Of a stretch of 36,287 nt of DNA, positions 25,632 through 32,862 are shown in pieces. The position numbers and the translations under genes were made by a program. This stretch comes from Roseicyclus sp. (GTDB lineage Bacteria > Pseudomonadota > Alphaproteobacteria > Rhodobacterales > Rhodobacteraceae): the NCBI RefSeq assembly GCF_018402035.1, contig NZ_JAGYJN010000012.1, forward strand, positions 1-36,287, in the 5' to 3' direction. The notes beneath the pieces are model-generated. The model saw nothing but the letters and a program-made list of their open reading frames with translations, was not told where the DNA came from and made no database searches. Position 1 is the stretch's first letter, and every line of letters starts with the position of its first letter.

Positions 25632-25695
25632 GAAGGTCAGGCCGCTCATTCAAGAGGTGCGCAAAGACTGATCCAGGATCTTTGGTCGGGGCGAA

Positions 25696-25726
25696 GCGGG
25701 GCGCTTTGGTGGAACAGGCGCCCCGC
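25696..25726. terminator. Hairpin between convergent genes
   Basis: GCGGGGCGC and GCGCCCCGC form a perfect 9-bp GC stem with a 13-base loop, between the RuBisCO-like gene and the FAH hydrolase gene, which converge. No T-run follows on either strand. It is placed where a bidirectional terminator is expected. Confidence 0.45.
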
Positions 25727-25733
25727 CCCCTGT

Positions 25734-26582
25734 TCAACCCGCCCAAGCGCGCGTTGTTTGACGCTGCTCGCCCAAGCCTTCGATGCCCAGCTGGATCGTC
25801 TGGCCGGGCCGCAGATACACCTCCGGCTTTTGGCCCAACCCGACACCGGGCGGTGTTCCGGTCGAGATGATATCGCCCGGCTGCAAGCTCATGAATTGGC
25901 TGAGATAGGACACCACATGGGCAACACCGAAAATCATCGTTGCGGTCGAACCATTTTGATAGCGATGCCCATCCACATCCAGCCACATCTGAAGCGCTTG
26001 CGGATCTGCCACCTCATCCCGTGTCACAAGCCATGGACCGATGGGGCCGAAACTGTCGGCGGATTTGCCCTTGGTCCACTGGCCGCCGCGATGGATCTGG
26101 AAATCGCGTTCGGACAAATCATTGATAACGCAATACCCGGCGACGTGATCAAGGGCCTCGGCCTCGGTGATGTAGCGTGCCTCGCGCCCGATCACGACGC
26201 CCAGTTCCACCTCCCAATCGGTCTTTTCGGACCCTTTGGGAATGATGACATCGTCATTTGGCCCGGTGATGGCCGATGTGGCCTTCATGAACACGATGGG
26301 CTCTTCGGGGATGGGTGCGCCCGTTTCGGCGGCGTGATCGGAATAGTTGAGGCCGATGCAGATGAATTTTCCGACCTGACCGACACAAGGGCCCAATCGC
26401 GGCGTGCCCTCGACGACCGGCAGGCTTGCCTGGTCGAGCGCGCGCAGCTGGTCGAGTGCTTCATCCGACAGCGCCGCACCGCTGATATCAGCCAAATGGG
26501 CCGAAAGGTCGCGGATACGCCCGTCATCGCCGACAATGCCGGGCTTTTCGGCGCCCGGAGCGCCGTAACGTAGCAATTTCAT
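25734..26582 (-). CDS. Fumarylacetoacetate hydrolase family protein (2,4-diketo-3-deoxy acid-sugar hydrolase-like)
   Basis: A 282-residue FAH-fold hydrolase. Key segments are GLNYSDHAAETG (substrate loop), the metal-binding DWEVELGVVIG and the C-terminal GDIISTGTPPGVG. The MKLLRYG start and length match 2,4-diketo-3-deoxy-L-fuconate and -L-rhamnonate hydrolases, which cut the diketo acid to pyruvate and a 2-hydroxyacid. It follows an SDR of the matching dehydrogenase type by 15 bp and ends the long minus operon. Ureidoglycolate lyase or a generic FAH activity are alternatives. Confidence 0.82.
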   Translation of the reverse strand: MKLLRYGAPGAEKPGIVGDDGRIRDLSAHLADISGAALSDEALDQLRALDQASLPVVEGTPRLGPCVGQVGKFICIGLNYSDHAAETGAPIPEEPIVFMKATSAITGPNDDVIIPKGSEKTDWEVELGVVIGREARYITEAEALDHVAGYCVINDLSERDFQIHRGGQWTKGKSADSFGPIGPWLVTRDEVADPQALQMWLDVDGHRYQNGSTATMIFGVAHVVSYLSQFMSLQPGDIISTGTPPGVGLGQKPEVYLRPGQTIQLGIEGLGEQRQTTRAWAG

Positions 26583-26597
26583 TTCACTTCTCCCAAG

Positions 26598-27344
26598 TCA
26601 GGTGTTGGCCCAGCCGCCATCGATGCCGACGGCTTGTCCGGTCATGAAGCCGCTTTCATCGGAAGCCAGATAGACGGCGAGTGCTGCAATCTCTTCGGGT
26701 TGCGCAATGCGCCCCATTGGCTGTCGCGCGACAAAGGCTTTGCGGGCCGCCTCGATTTCTGCCGCGTTTTGTCCCTGCGCTCGGACACGAGCGTGCCATG
26801 ACGGGCTTTCGACGGTGCCGGGGCAAATCGCGTTGGCGCGGATGCCTTGGGTCACATGATCGGCTGCCAAGGCTTTCATCATGCCGATCACGGCGGCCTT
26901 GGTCGCGCCATAGACAAACCTGTTGGGGGCGGCGATGATCGAGGAAGCCACCGAGGCGACAAAGATCACCGACCCGCCCCCGGCGGCGATCATCGCGGGC
27001 AGAAACGCGCGCGTCACGGCGTAATTGGCCTTTACGTTCAACGCGAAAGACCAGTCAAAGGCAGGCTCGTCACATTCCAGGATCGTGCCGTGATGCACGA
27101 ACCCCGCACAGTTGAACAGGATATCCACCCGGCCAATGTCCTTTGCCATGTTCTGAACGGCCTGCCCGTCGGTCACGTCAAGCTGGCAGGCGCGTATCCC
27201 TTCGGCGGTCAATTCGGCGACAGCGTCAGCGTCGATATCCGTTGCGATCACTTCGGCGCCCTCAGCGGCAAAGGCGCGCGCCGTCGCCCGCCCGATCCCG
27301 GCACCGGCCGCGGTCAGAAAGGCACGTTTTCCCTTTAGTCTCAT
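26598..27344 (-). CDS. SDR dehydrogenase, 2-keto-3-deoxy-L-fuconate dehydrogenase-like
   Basis: A 248-residue short-chain dehydrogenase. The cofactor motif TAAGAGIG (10-17), NCAG, a catalytic serine segment and YGATK are present, and the C-terminal AVGIDGGW is typical. The RLKGKRAFLTAAGAGIG wording is that of 2-keto-3-deoxy-L-fuconate dehydrogenases (and mammalian BDH2), which oxidise the C4 hydroxyl to give a 2,4-diketo acid. The FAH gene that would use that product is immediately downstream. The ATG at 27344 has an AAGGAAAA ribosome site; 18 extra upstream codons were rejected. Confidence 0.85.
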   Translation of the reverse strand: MRLKGKRAFLTAAGAGIGRATARAFAAEGAEVIATDIDADAVAELTAEGIRACQLDVTDGQAVQNMAKDIGRVDILFNCAGFVHHGTILECDEPAFDWSFALNVKANYAVTRAFLPAMIAAGGGSVIFVASVASSIIAAPNRFVYGATKAAVIGMMKALAADHVTQGIRANAICPGTVESPSWHARVRAQGQNAAEIEAARKAFVARQPMGRIAQPEEIAALAVYLASDESGFMTGQAVGIDGGWANT

Positions 27345-27373
27345 AGGTGTTTTTCCTTTTTTGTTTCGGGCCA

Positions 27374-28900
27374 TCACATCACCGCGCCAATCTGCCATGG
27401 CACGAATTCCGCCCCCCCAAATCCCAGTTCTTCGCTCTTGGTGCGTTCGCCCGATGCGATGCGAATGAGCAGTTCGAACAATTCTTGGCCCTTGGCCTCG
27501 ACGCTGACCCCTTCCGAGACGATGTCGCCACAGTTGAGGTCCATGTCCTCTGCCATGCGTGCGAACATTTCGGAATTAGTCGCAAGCTTGATGCACGGCG
27601 CTGGCTTGTAGCCCGAGACAGAGCCGCGCCCGGTGGTGAAGACGACCAGATTGGCCCCGCTGGCGATCTGTCCCGTCACCGAACACGGATCATAGCCGGG
27701 GCTGTCCATATACACGAAGCCGGTAGCGGTAATCGGTTCGGCATATTCATAGACCCCGGCCAAAGGTGCCGTGCCGCCCTTGGCCACCGCGCCCAGAGAC
27801 TTTTCCAAGATCGTCGTCAGACCGCCCTTTTTGTTGCCGGGCGAAGGGTTGTTATCCATCTCGCCGCCATTGCGCTTGGTATACTCCTCCCACCAACGGA
27901 TACGGTCGACCAGCTTTTGCCCCACGTCGGCCGAGACCGCCCTGCGCGTCAGCAGATGCTCAGCCCCGTATATTTCCGGCGTTTCCGCCAAGATGGTTGT
28001 GCCGCCATGACGCACCAAAAGGTCCGAGGCATGGCCAAGCGCCGGGTTGGCGGTGATCCCCGAATAGCCATCTGACCCGCCGCATTGCAGTGCGACCGTC
28101 AAATGCGAAACCGGGGCCGGTGCGCGGGCGGCCTGATTTGCGATCTGAGCCATATCTTTCAGCACGGCCAGCCCGCGGTCGATGGTGCGACGCGTCCCGC
28201 CGGTTTGCTGGATCGTCATGTAGCGGAAATTGCCATCGGCCCGCATCCTGCCTTTGCCGACAAGGTCGGGGATCTGCATCACCTCGCACCCCAACCCCAC
28301 CAAAAGGATACCGCCGAAATTCGGGTTCTGCGCATAGCCCGCGATTGTCCGGAAAAGGGCGGTGTATCCTTCGTTGTCGCCCGACATCCCACATCCGGTG
28401 CCATGCACGATTGGAACGACCCCATCCACATTTGGAAAATCCGCAAGCAGACCCGACCGCTCGGCCGCTTCGGCGATGAAGCGCGCGACCGAACCCGAGC
28501 AATTCACCGATGTCAGGATGCCCAGATAGTTGCGGGTGCCGACCTTGCCGTCGCTGCGGTGAAAGCCCATGAAACTGCGCTCGCCCGTTGCGACGGGCAG
28601 GGGGCTGCAATCAGCGCCAAAGGCGTAGTCCTGACGATGATCGCCCATCCCTAGATTGTGGCTGTGGACATGGCCACCAGCCGCGATCGCAGCCGTCGCC
28701 ACCCCTATAAGCTGGCCATAGCGGCGCACCGGGTCACCGATCGCCAGATCATTCAAGGCGAGCTTGTGACCGCGCGGAATCTGATCGCGGGTATTTAGCC
28801 CGAATTCGGCCAACTGCGCATCCTTACCGATATCCTCAAGCGCGACAGCGAGATTGTCACTGGGGTGAAGCCGGATCACGCGCGGCGGGTTCTTGGTCAT
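27374..28900 (-). CDS. UxaA/GarD-family acid-sugar dehydratase
   Basis: A 508-residue protein with an N-terminal SAF-like domain (about 8-95, with GHVHSHNLG) and a C-terminal UxaA core. Conserved core segments include GFHRSDGKVGTRNYL, GTGCGMSG, LGCEVMQI, LQCGGSDGYSGITANPALG and MDSPGYDPCSVTGQ. The family holds altronate dehydratase and galactarate dehydratase, which remove water from C2/C3 of an aldonate or aldarate and need Fe2+. Length fits a complete UxaA. Here it stands beside SDR and FAH enzymes rather than uronate genes, so altronate is not the obvious substrate. ATG at 28900 has a GGAGA ribosome site. Confidence 0.9.
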   Translation of the reverse strand: MTKNPPRVIRLHPSDNLAVALEDIGKDAQLAEFGLNTRDQIPRGHKLALNDLAIGDPVRRYGQLIGVATAAIAAGGHVHSHNLGMGDHRQDYAFGADCSPLPVATGERSFMGFHRSDGKVGTRNYLGILTSVNCSGSVARFIAEAAERSGLLADFPNVDGVVPIVHGTGCGMSGDNEGYTALFRTIAGYAQNPNFGGILLVGLGCEVMQIPDLVGKGRMRADGNFRYMTIQQTGGTRRTIDRGLAVLKDMAQIANQAARAPAPVSHLTVALQCGGSDGYSGITANPALGHASDLLVRHGGTTILAETPEIYGAEHLLTRRAVSADVGQKLVDRIRWWEEYTKRNGGEMDNNPSPGNKKGGLTTILEKSLGAVAKGGTAPLAGVYEYAEPITATGFVYMDSPGYDPCSVTGQIASGANLVVFTTGRGSVSGYKPAPCIKLATNSEMFARMAEDMDLNCGDIVSEGVSVEAKGQELFELLIRIASGERTKSEELGFGGAEFVPWQIGAVM

Positions 28901-28965
28901 TTCTGTCTCCGGTTGAAAGGCAAATTGCGGCGGCTGCGGTCGGCACAGCGCAACATCGGTTGCGC

Positions 28966-29706
28966 TCAGTACGTTGCGCGTCCTCCAGAAAGATCGAACA
29001 CGGCCCCCGTGGTGAAACTGTTTTCGCGGCTGGCGATCCAACTGATCATGCCCGCCGCTTCGTCGAGTTCGAGAAAGCGACCGCGCGGAATCTTCGAGAG
29101 CATGTAGGCAATGTGATCCTCGCTCATCTGGTCGAATATCCGGGTGCGCGCGGCGGCGGGGGTGACGCAATTCACCGCGATGTCATGATTAGCCAGTTCT
29201 TTTCCCAGTGATTTCGTCAAGCCGATGACTGCGGCCTTCGATGCCGAATAGGCCGAGGCGTTGGGGTTCCCGTCCTTGCCGGCGACCGAGGCTATGTTGA
29301 CGATACGCCCGTAATTTTGGGCTTGCATGCCGGGAACCACGGCCCTGTTGACATGGAAAGTCCCCAAAAGATTGACGGCCTGGATCTCGGCAAAGGCCGC
29401 CACATCGTATTCTGCCAAGGGCGCGTTAGGCCCGGCGATGCCAGCGGCATGGATCAGCACATCGATCCGACCACAAGCGCCCAGTGTCTGCGCACAAGCG
29501 GCCGATACGCTCTCCCATGACTTCACATCGACACCATAGGCCAACCCGCCGACCCCGAGGTCGGCGGCGGCTTTGCTGGCCAGCGGCAGGTCGATATCCC
29601 ACAGCACGATCTGCCCGCCAGCTGCGGCGATCCGTTGCGCCACGGCTTGCCCGATCCCCTGCGCACCGCCGGTCACGACCGTGACTTGTCCCTCGAATGT
29701 TTTCAT
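28966..29706 (-). CDS. SDR family oxidoreductase
   Basis: A 246-residue classical short-chain dehydrogenase. TGGAQGIG (12-19), the NIASVAGKDG serine segment and YSASK catalytic pair are intact, and it ends with LSGGRATY. It could be the sugar or sugar-acid dehydrogenase that starts the block 4 pathway, for example oxidising a hydroxyl before the UxaA-type step. It lies 65 bp before the UxaA gene and 144 bp after dctM. FabG-like or L-fucose/L-rhamnose dehydrogenase annotations would also fit; substrate is unknown. Confidence 0.82.
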   Translation of the reverse strand: MKTFEGQVTVVTGGAQGIGQAVAQRIAAAGGQIVLWDIDLPLASKAAADLGVGGLAYGVDVKSWESVSAACAQTLGACGRIDVLIHAAGIAGPNAPLAEYDVAAFAEIQAVNLLGTFHVNRAVVPGMQAQNYGRIVNIASVAGKDGNPNASAYSASKAAVIGLTKSLGKELANHDIAVNCVTPAAARTRIFDQMSEDHIAYMLSKIPRGRFLELDEAAGMISWIASRENSFTTGAVFDLSGGRATY

Positions 29707-29812
29707 CTGCGTTCACCTGTTGGTTGACATGGGCCGGTCAGCCCTTTTTGGATCATCCTCCCAAGCGCGGATGCCGTGCTTGCGTCTTGTTGTCTTGGGC
29801 CGATCGCATGGT

Positions 29813-29842
29813 GGGCCGGGTCCTTGGCGATCGATCCGGCCC
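29813..29842 (-). repeat. Stem-loop after dctM of system C
   Basis: GGGCCGG and CCGGCCC form perfect 7-bp arms around a 16-base loop, 8 bp after the dctM stop and before the SDR gene. It may reduce read-through from the transporter into the enzyme genes or protect the transporter mRNA. No U-tract is present. Confidence 0.45.
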
Positions 29843-29850
29843 GCATTGCC

Positions 29851-31131
29851 CTAGCGGTAAAGCATGGTCGGCAGCCACATTACGATCTGCGGCACGAAGG
29901 TGATCAGCAGCAGCACAAGTGCCAAGGGAATGATGAATGGTGCGGTCCCGACCACGGCGCGCTCGAAGCGTATGTTGGCCACCCGTGCAAGAACGTAAAG
30001 CACCATCCCCACAGGTGGCGTGAGCAGGCCGATCATCAGGTTCAGCACCATGATGACGCCGAAATGCACCGGGTCGATCCCCAACTCCATGGCGACGGGC
30101 AACAGAACCGGCACCATGATCGTGATTGCGGCCACCGTTTCCATAAAGCAGCCCACGATGAGCAAGATCAGGTTGATCAGCAACAAGATCACCCAAGGCC
30201 GATCCGATGCGGCCAAAAGCATCCCCGCCACCAACTCGGGCACACGGTTGGCGGTCAGCACCCATGCAAAGATCGAGGCTGCCCCAACGACCAAAAGCAC
30301 GACCGCCGTGGTTTCGATCGTGTCGAAGCTGACGCGCAGGAACCTCGGCAGGGTCAAGGTGCGATAGACCACGAGGCCGAGGAAAAGCGCCCAAGCACAG
30401 GCCGCCACCGCAGCCTCGGTCGGGGTGAAGGCCCCCGATAGAATGCCGCCGACGATGATCACCGGCGTCAACAGCGACAGAAAGGCCCGGCGGAAAGTGA
30501 ACCACAGAACAGATAAACGAAATGCCTGATCGCGCGGGTAATTCCGCTTCCACGCGATGTAGGCAACTAGGCCCATCAGCGAAAGCGCCATGATCAGGCC
30601 CGGAATGAACCCGGCCGCGAAAAGCTGTCCTATGGAAACCCCCGCGACCACGCCGTAGATCACCATCGGCAAAGACGGCGGAATGATCGGTCCAATGGTC
30701 GAGGACGCCGCCGTGATGCCCACCGAGAATTCATCATCGTAACCGGCATCGCGCATGGCCTTGATCTCGATTGCGCCCAACCCGCCGGCATCGGCGACCG
30801 CCGCCCCGGACATGCCGGCGAAAATGACCGAAGCTCCGACATTGACATGCCCTAATCCGCCCCGCAGCCAGCCGACCAAGGCTAGCGCGAACTGAAAGAT
30901 GCGTTGCGTTATCCCAGCCGTGTTCATGAGATTGCCGGCTAGAATAAAGAATGGCACCGCTAACAAAGGAAAACTGTCGACGCCGTTGATCATGCGATGA
31001 GCAACCACGAAGGGCGGAACTGTCGAATTGGTGACAATAAACAACAGCGCCGAGCCCGCCAGTGCGATGGCCACCGGCACGCCCAACAACAGCATGATCG
31101 CCAAAGAACCGAAAAGAAGAATGACTTCCAC
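29851..31131 (-). CDS. dctM: TRAP transporter large membrane subunit, system C
   Basis: A 426-residue DctM permease. Signature segments are VPFFILAGNLMNTAGITQR, the FAGMSGAAVADAGGLG loop and GLLTPPVGMVLYVLARVANI. It starts 10 bp after dctQ and is followed by a stem-loop and the SDR gene. The neighbouring enzymes suggest the cargo is the unknown acid sugar degraded by the UxaA-SDR-FAH set. Confidence 0.92.
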   Translation of the reverse strand: MEVILLFGSLAIMLLLGVPVAIALAGSALLFIVTNSTVPPFVVAHRMINGVDSFPLLAVPFFILAGNLMNTAGITQRIFQFALALVGWLRGGLGHVNVGASVIFAGMSGAAVADAGGLGAIEIKAMRDAGYDDEFSVGITAASSTIGPIIPPSLPMVIYGVVAGVSIGQLFAAGFIPGLIMALSLMGLVAYIAWKRNYPRDQAFRLSVLWFTFRRAFLSLLTPVIIVGGILSGAFTPTEAAVAACAWALFLGLVVYRTLTLPRFLRVSFDTIETTAVVLLVVGAASIFAWVLTANRVPELVAGMLLAASDRPWVILLLINLILLIVGCFMETVAAITIMVPVLLPVAMELGIDPVHFGVIMVLNLMIGLLTPPVGMVLYVLARVANIRFERAVVGTAPFIIPLALVLLLITFVPQIVMWLPTMLYR

Positions 31132-31141
31132 GATGTTGCTC

Positions 31142-31732
31142 CTAGTCCAAACTGACGCTGCGGTGTGACGAAAGATCGGGGTCGATCAGCCGCGAGCTGC
31201 CCGTGCGCAGATGTCGCCAAGCATTGATTGCCGCATAAATCGCCATTGCCGCAAAACAGGCCGCACATACTTGATAAACAAGGGATTTTGACACATCGAT
31301 CGACACCATCATCTGCTGCGTCCGGCCTGACACCTGATAGGAATACCAAGCCATGAGCCCAAAAAAGCCGATGCAGATGGCATCGATCACGCCCTGAGCG
31401 ATACGTCGCAGCTTGCGCGGCACCCAACGATAAATGAATTCCACGGCGATATGGCTGTGCTTGCGCGTCGCCATGACAGAGCCGGTGAAGGTCACGCCGA
31501 TCAACAGGAACCGGGCGATTTCTTCTGTCCAACCAAATGAATTGTTCAGAACATACCGTGTGAAGAACTGCAAAAAGACCACAAAGGCCAATACCCAAAA
31601 GAACACAAATACGACGCCATCGTCCCAGCGCAGATCCGACAGGCTGATCTCTTCTTCCGCACCCCCATCGGGCACGGTCGGCAGAGCCTTGGGCTCTTTT
31701 TGTGTCGCGTACCCATTGTTCGAGTCGGTCAT
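31142..31732 (-). CDS. dctQ: TRAP transporter small membrane subunit, system C
   Basis: A 196-residue DctQ-type protein with four membrane segments and the conserved NNSFGWTEEIARFLLIGVTFTGS stretch. A hydrophilic N-terminal tail of about 40 residues, acidic towards its end (GGAEEEIS), precedes the first helix, longer than in the other two DctQ proteins here. The ATG at 31732 has a CAGGGGG ribosome site; an upstream extension into the stem-loop region was rejected. Confidence 0.88.
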   Translation of the reverse strand: MTDSNNGYATQKEPKALPTVPDGGAEEEISLSDLRWDDGVVFVFFWVLAFVVFLQFFTRYVLNNSFGWTEEIARFLLIGVTFTGSVMATRKHSHIAVEFIYRWVPRKLRRIAQGVIDAICIGFFGLMAWYSYQVSGRTQQMMVSIDVSKSLVYQVCAACFAAMAIYAAINAWRHLRTGSSRLIDPDLSSHRSVSLD

Positions 31733-31762
31733 GGTAGCCCCCTGCGGCTGGCGGTCACGATC

Positions 31763-31800
31763 TGCGACGACCGGGGTGAGACATAGCCCCGGTCGTCGCA
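31763..31800 (-). repeat. Intercistronic stem-loop after dctP of system C
   Basis: TGCGACGACCGGGG and CCCCGGTCGTCGCA form a perfect 14-bp stem with a 10-base loop, 14 bp after the dctP stop and 30 bp before the dctQ start. It is the strongest of the three dctP-linked hairpins. Without a U-run it more likely protects the dctP transcript from 3' exonucleases or attenuates than fully terminates. Confidence 0.7.
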
Positions 31801-31814
31801 TCGATGGCGTGGCA

Positions 31815-32816
31815 TTACTGGTTGAGGGACTGCAACCGATCGTAGGTCGCCTGATCCCAGCTGGCCATTTCACCATTGTGCATGACCTTGACCGCTTCGA
31901 TGAACGGGCCGCGATCGACCTCGTTCACGGTGACGCCCTGATCGCGGAACCACTGGGTCAGCTCGGATTCAAGCTGGATGATCGCATCGGTGGCACAGGT
32001 GGCCGTGTCTTCCAGAACCGCCGCCAGCGCGGTTTGGTCTTCGGCGCTCAGGCTTCCCCAAGTCGGGCCGCCAATAATCGTCAACAGCGCATCCGTTATG
32101 TGACCCGTCAAGTTGATATTGGTCTGGACTTCGTAAAAGGCCTTGGCCTGAATGGTCGGAAGCGGGTTTTCCTGCGCGTCAACCGTGCCTTGTTGCAGTG
32201 CCAGATAGACCTCGGCAAAGGCGATAGGCGTCGGATTGGCCCCGACTGCGCGCGGGAACATCATGTAGAGCGGCGCGTTGGGAACCCGGATCTTGAGCCG
32301 CTCCATGTCAGAGGGGCTGGTGATCGGGATATTCGAGGTCACATGCCGCGCGCCATAATAGGTCATTGCAACCACATGGTTGCCGCTGGCTGCCGTGTAG
32401 CCGGCGGAAAGTTCATCAAAAAGGTCAGAATTGCGGAACGCATCCCAATGCGCGTAGTCGCGGAACATGTAGGGCGCACCGCCGATCGCGATCGGGCCAT
32501 AAGCGCGGCCGGCGAAGAGTTGCCCGGTATAGATGATATCGACCGTACCCAAACCGAGGCCTTCGTTGATATCGACCTCGCTGCCAAGTGATGAGGCCGG
32601 GAAAACCTCTATCCCGAGGCGATTGTTCGTGGCTGCCTGCAGCGCACCATCGGCTGCAACGGCGCAGGTGTGATAGGCTTCGGACGACTCATAGACATGC
32701 GCCCATTTTAGCACGCGATCCGCAGCCAGGGCCGGGCTTGCCAATCCGATCACGGATGTGATTGCCAAGCTGCTGGCCGCCAGTCCGAGGGTCTTTCCAA
32801 AGAACCGATTTGTCAT
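31815..32816 (-). CDS. dctP: TRAP transporter solute-binding protein, system C
   Basis: A 333-residue DctP-family protein with a long signal peptide (about 1-31, ending ALA-AD). The carboxylate-binding arginine lies in LKIRVPNAPLY and the second signature is DAQENPLPT. Three cysteines in the mature part are a small oddity for the family. ATG at 32816 follows GGGAGGAAGG. It lies 46 bp after the GntR-Ldh2 gene. Ligand unknown; an aldonate of the block 4 pathway is inferred. Confidence 0.92.
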   Translation of the reverse strand: MTNRFFGKTLGLAASSLAITSVIGLASPALAADRVLKWAHVYESSEAYHTCAVAADGALQAATNNRLGIEVFPASSLGSEVDINEGLGLGTVDIIYTGQLFAGRAYGPIAIGGAPYMFRDYAHWDAFRNSDLFDELSAGYTAASGNHVVAMTYYGARHVTSNIPITSPSDMERLKIRVPNAPLYMMFPRAVGANPTPIAFAEVYLALQQGTVDAQENPLPTIQAKAFYEVQTNINLTGHITDALLTIIGGPTWGSLSAEDQTALAAVLEDTATCATDAIIQLESELTQWFRDQGVTVNEVDRGPFIEAVKVMHNGEMASWDQATYDRLQSLNQ

Positions 32817-32862
32817 TTTCCTTCCTCCCTTTCAGTGATCCAATTCTGCTTCGGGGGCCGTT

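Noticed and set aside
24300..25649. Long minus-strand open frame of 449 codons
   Set aside because: It is the antisense of the RuBisCO-like gene and has no family motif.
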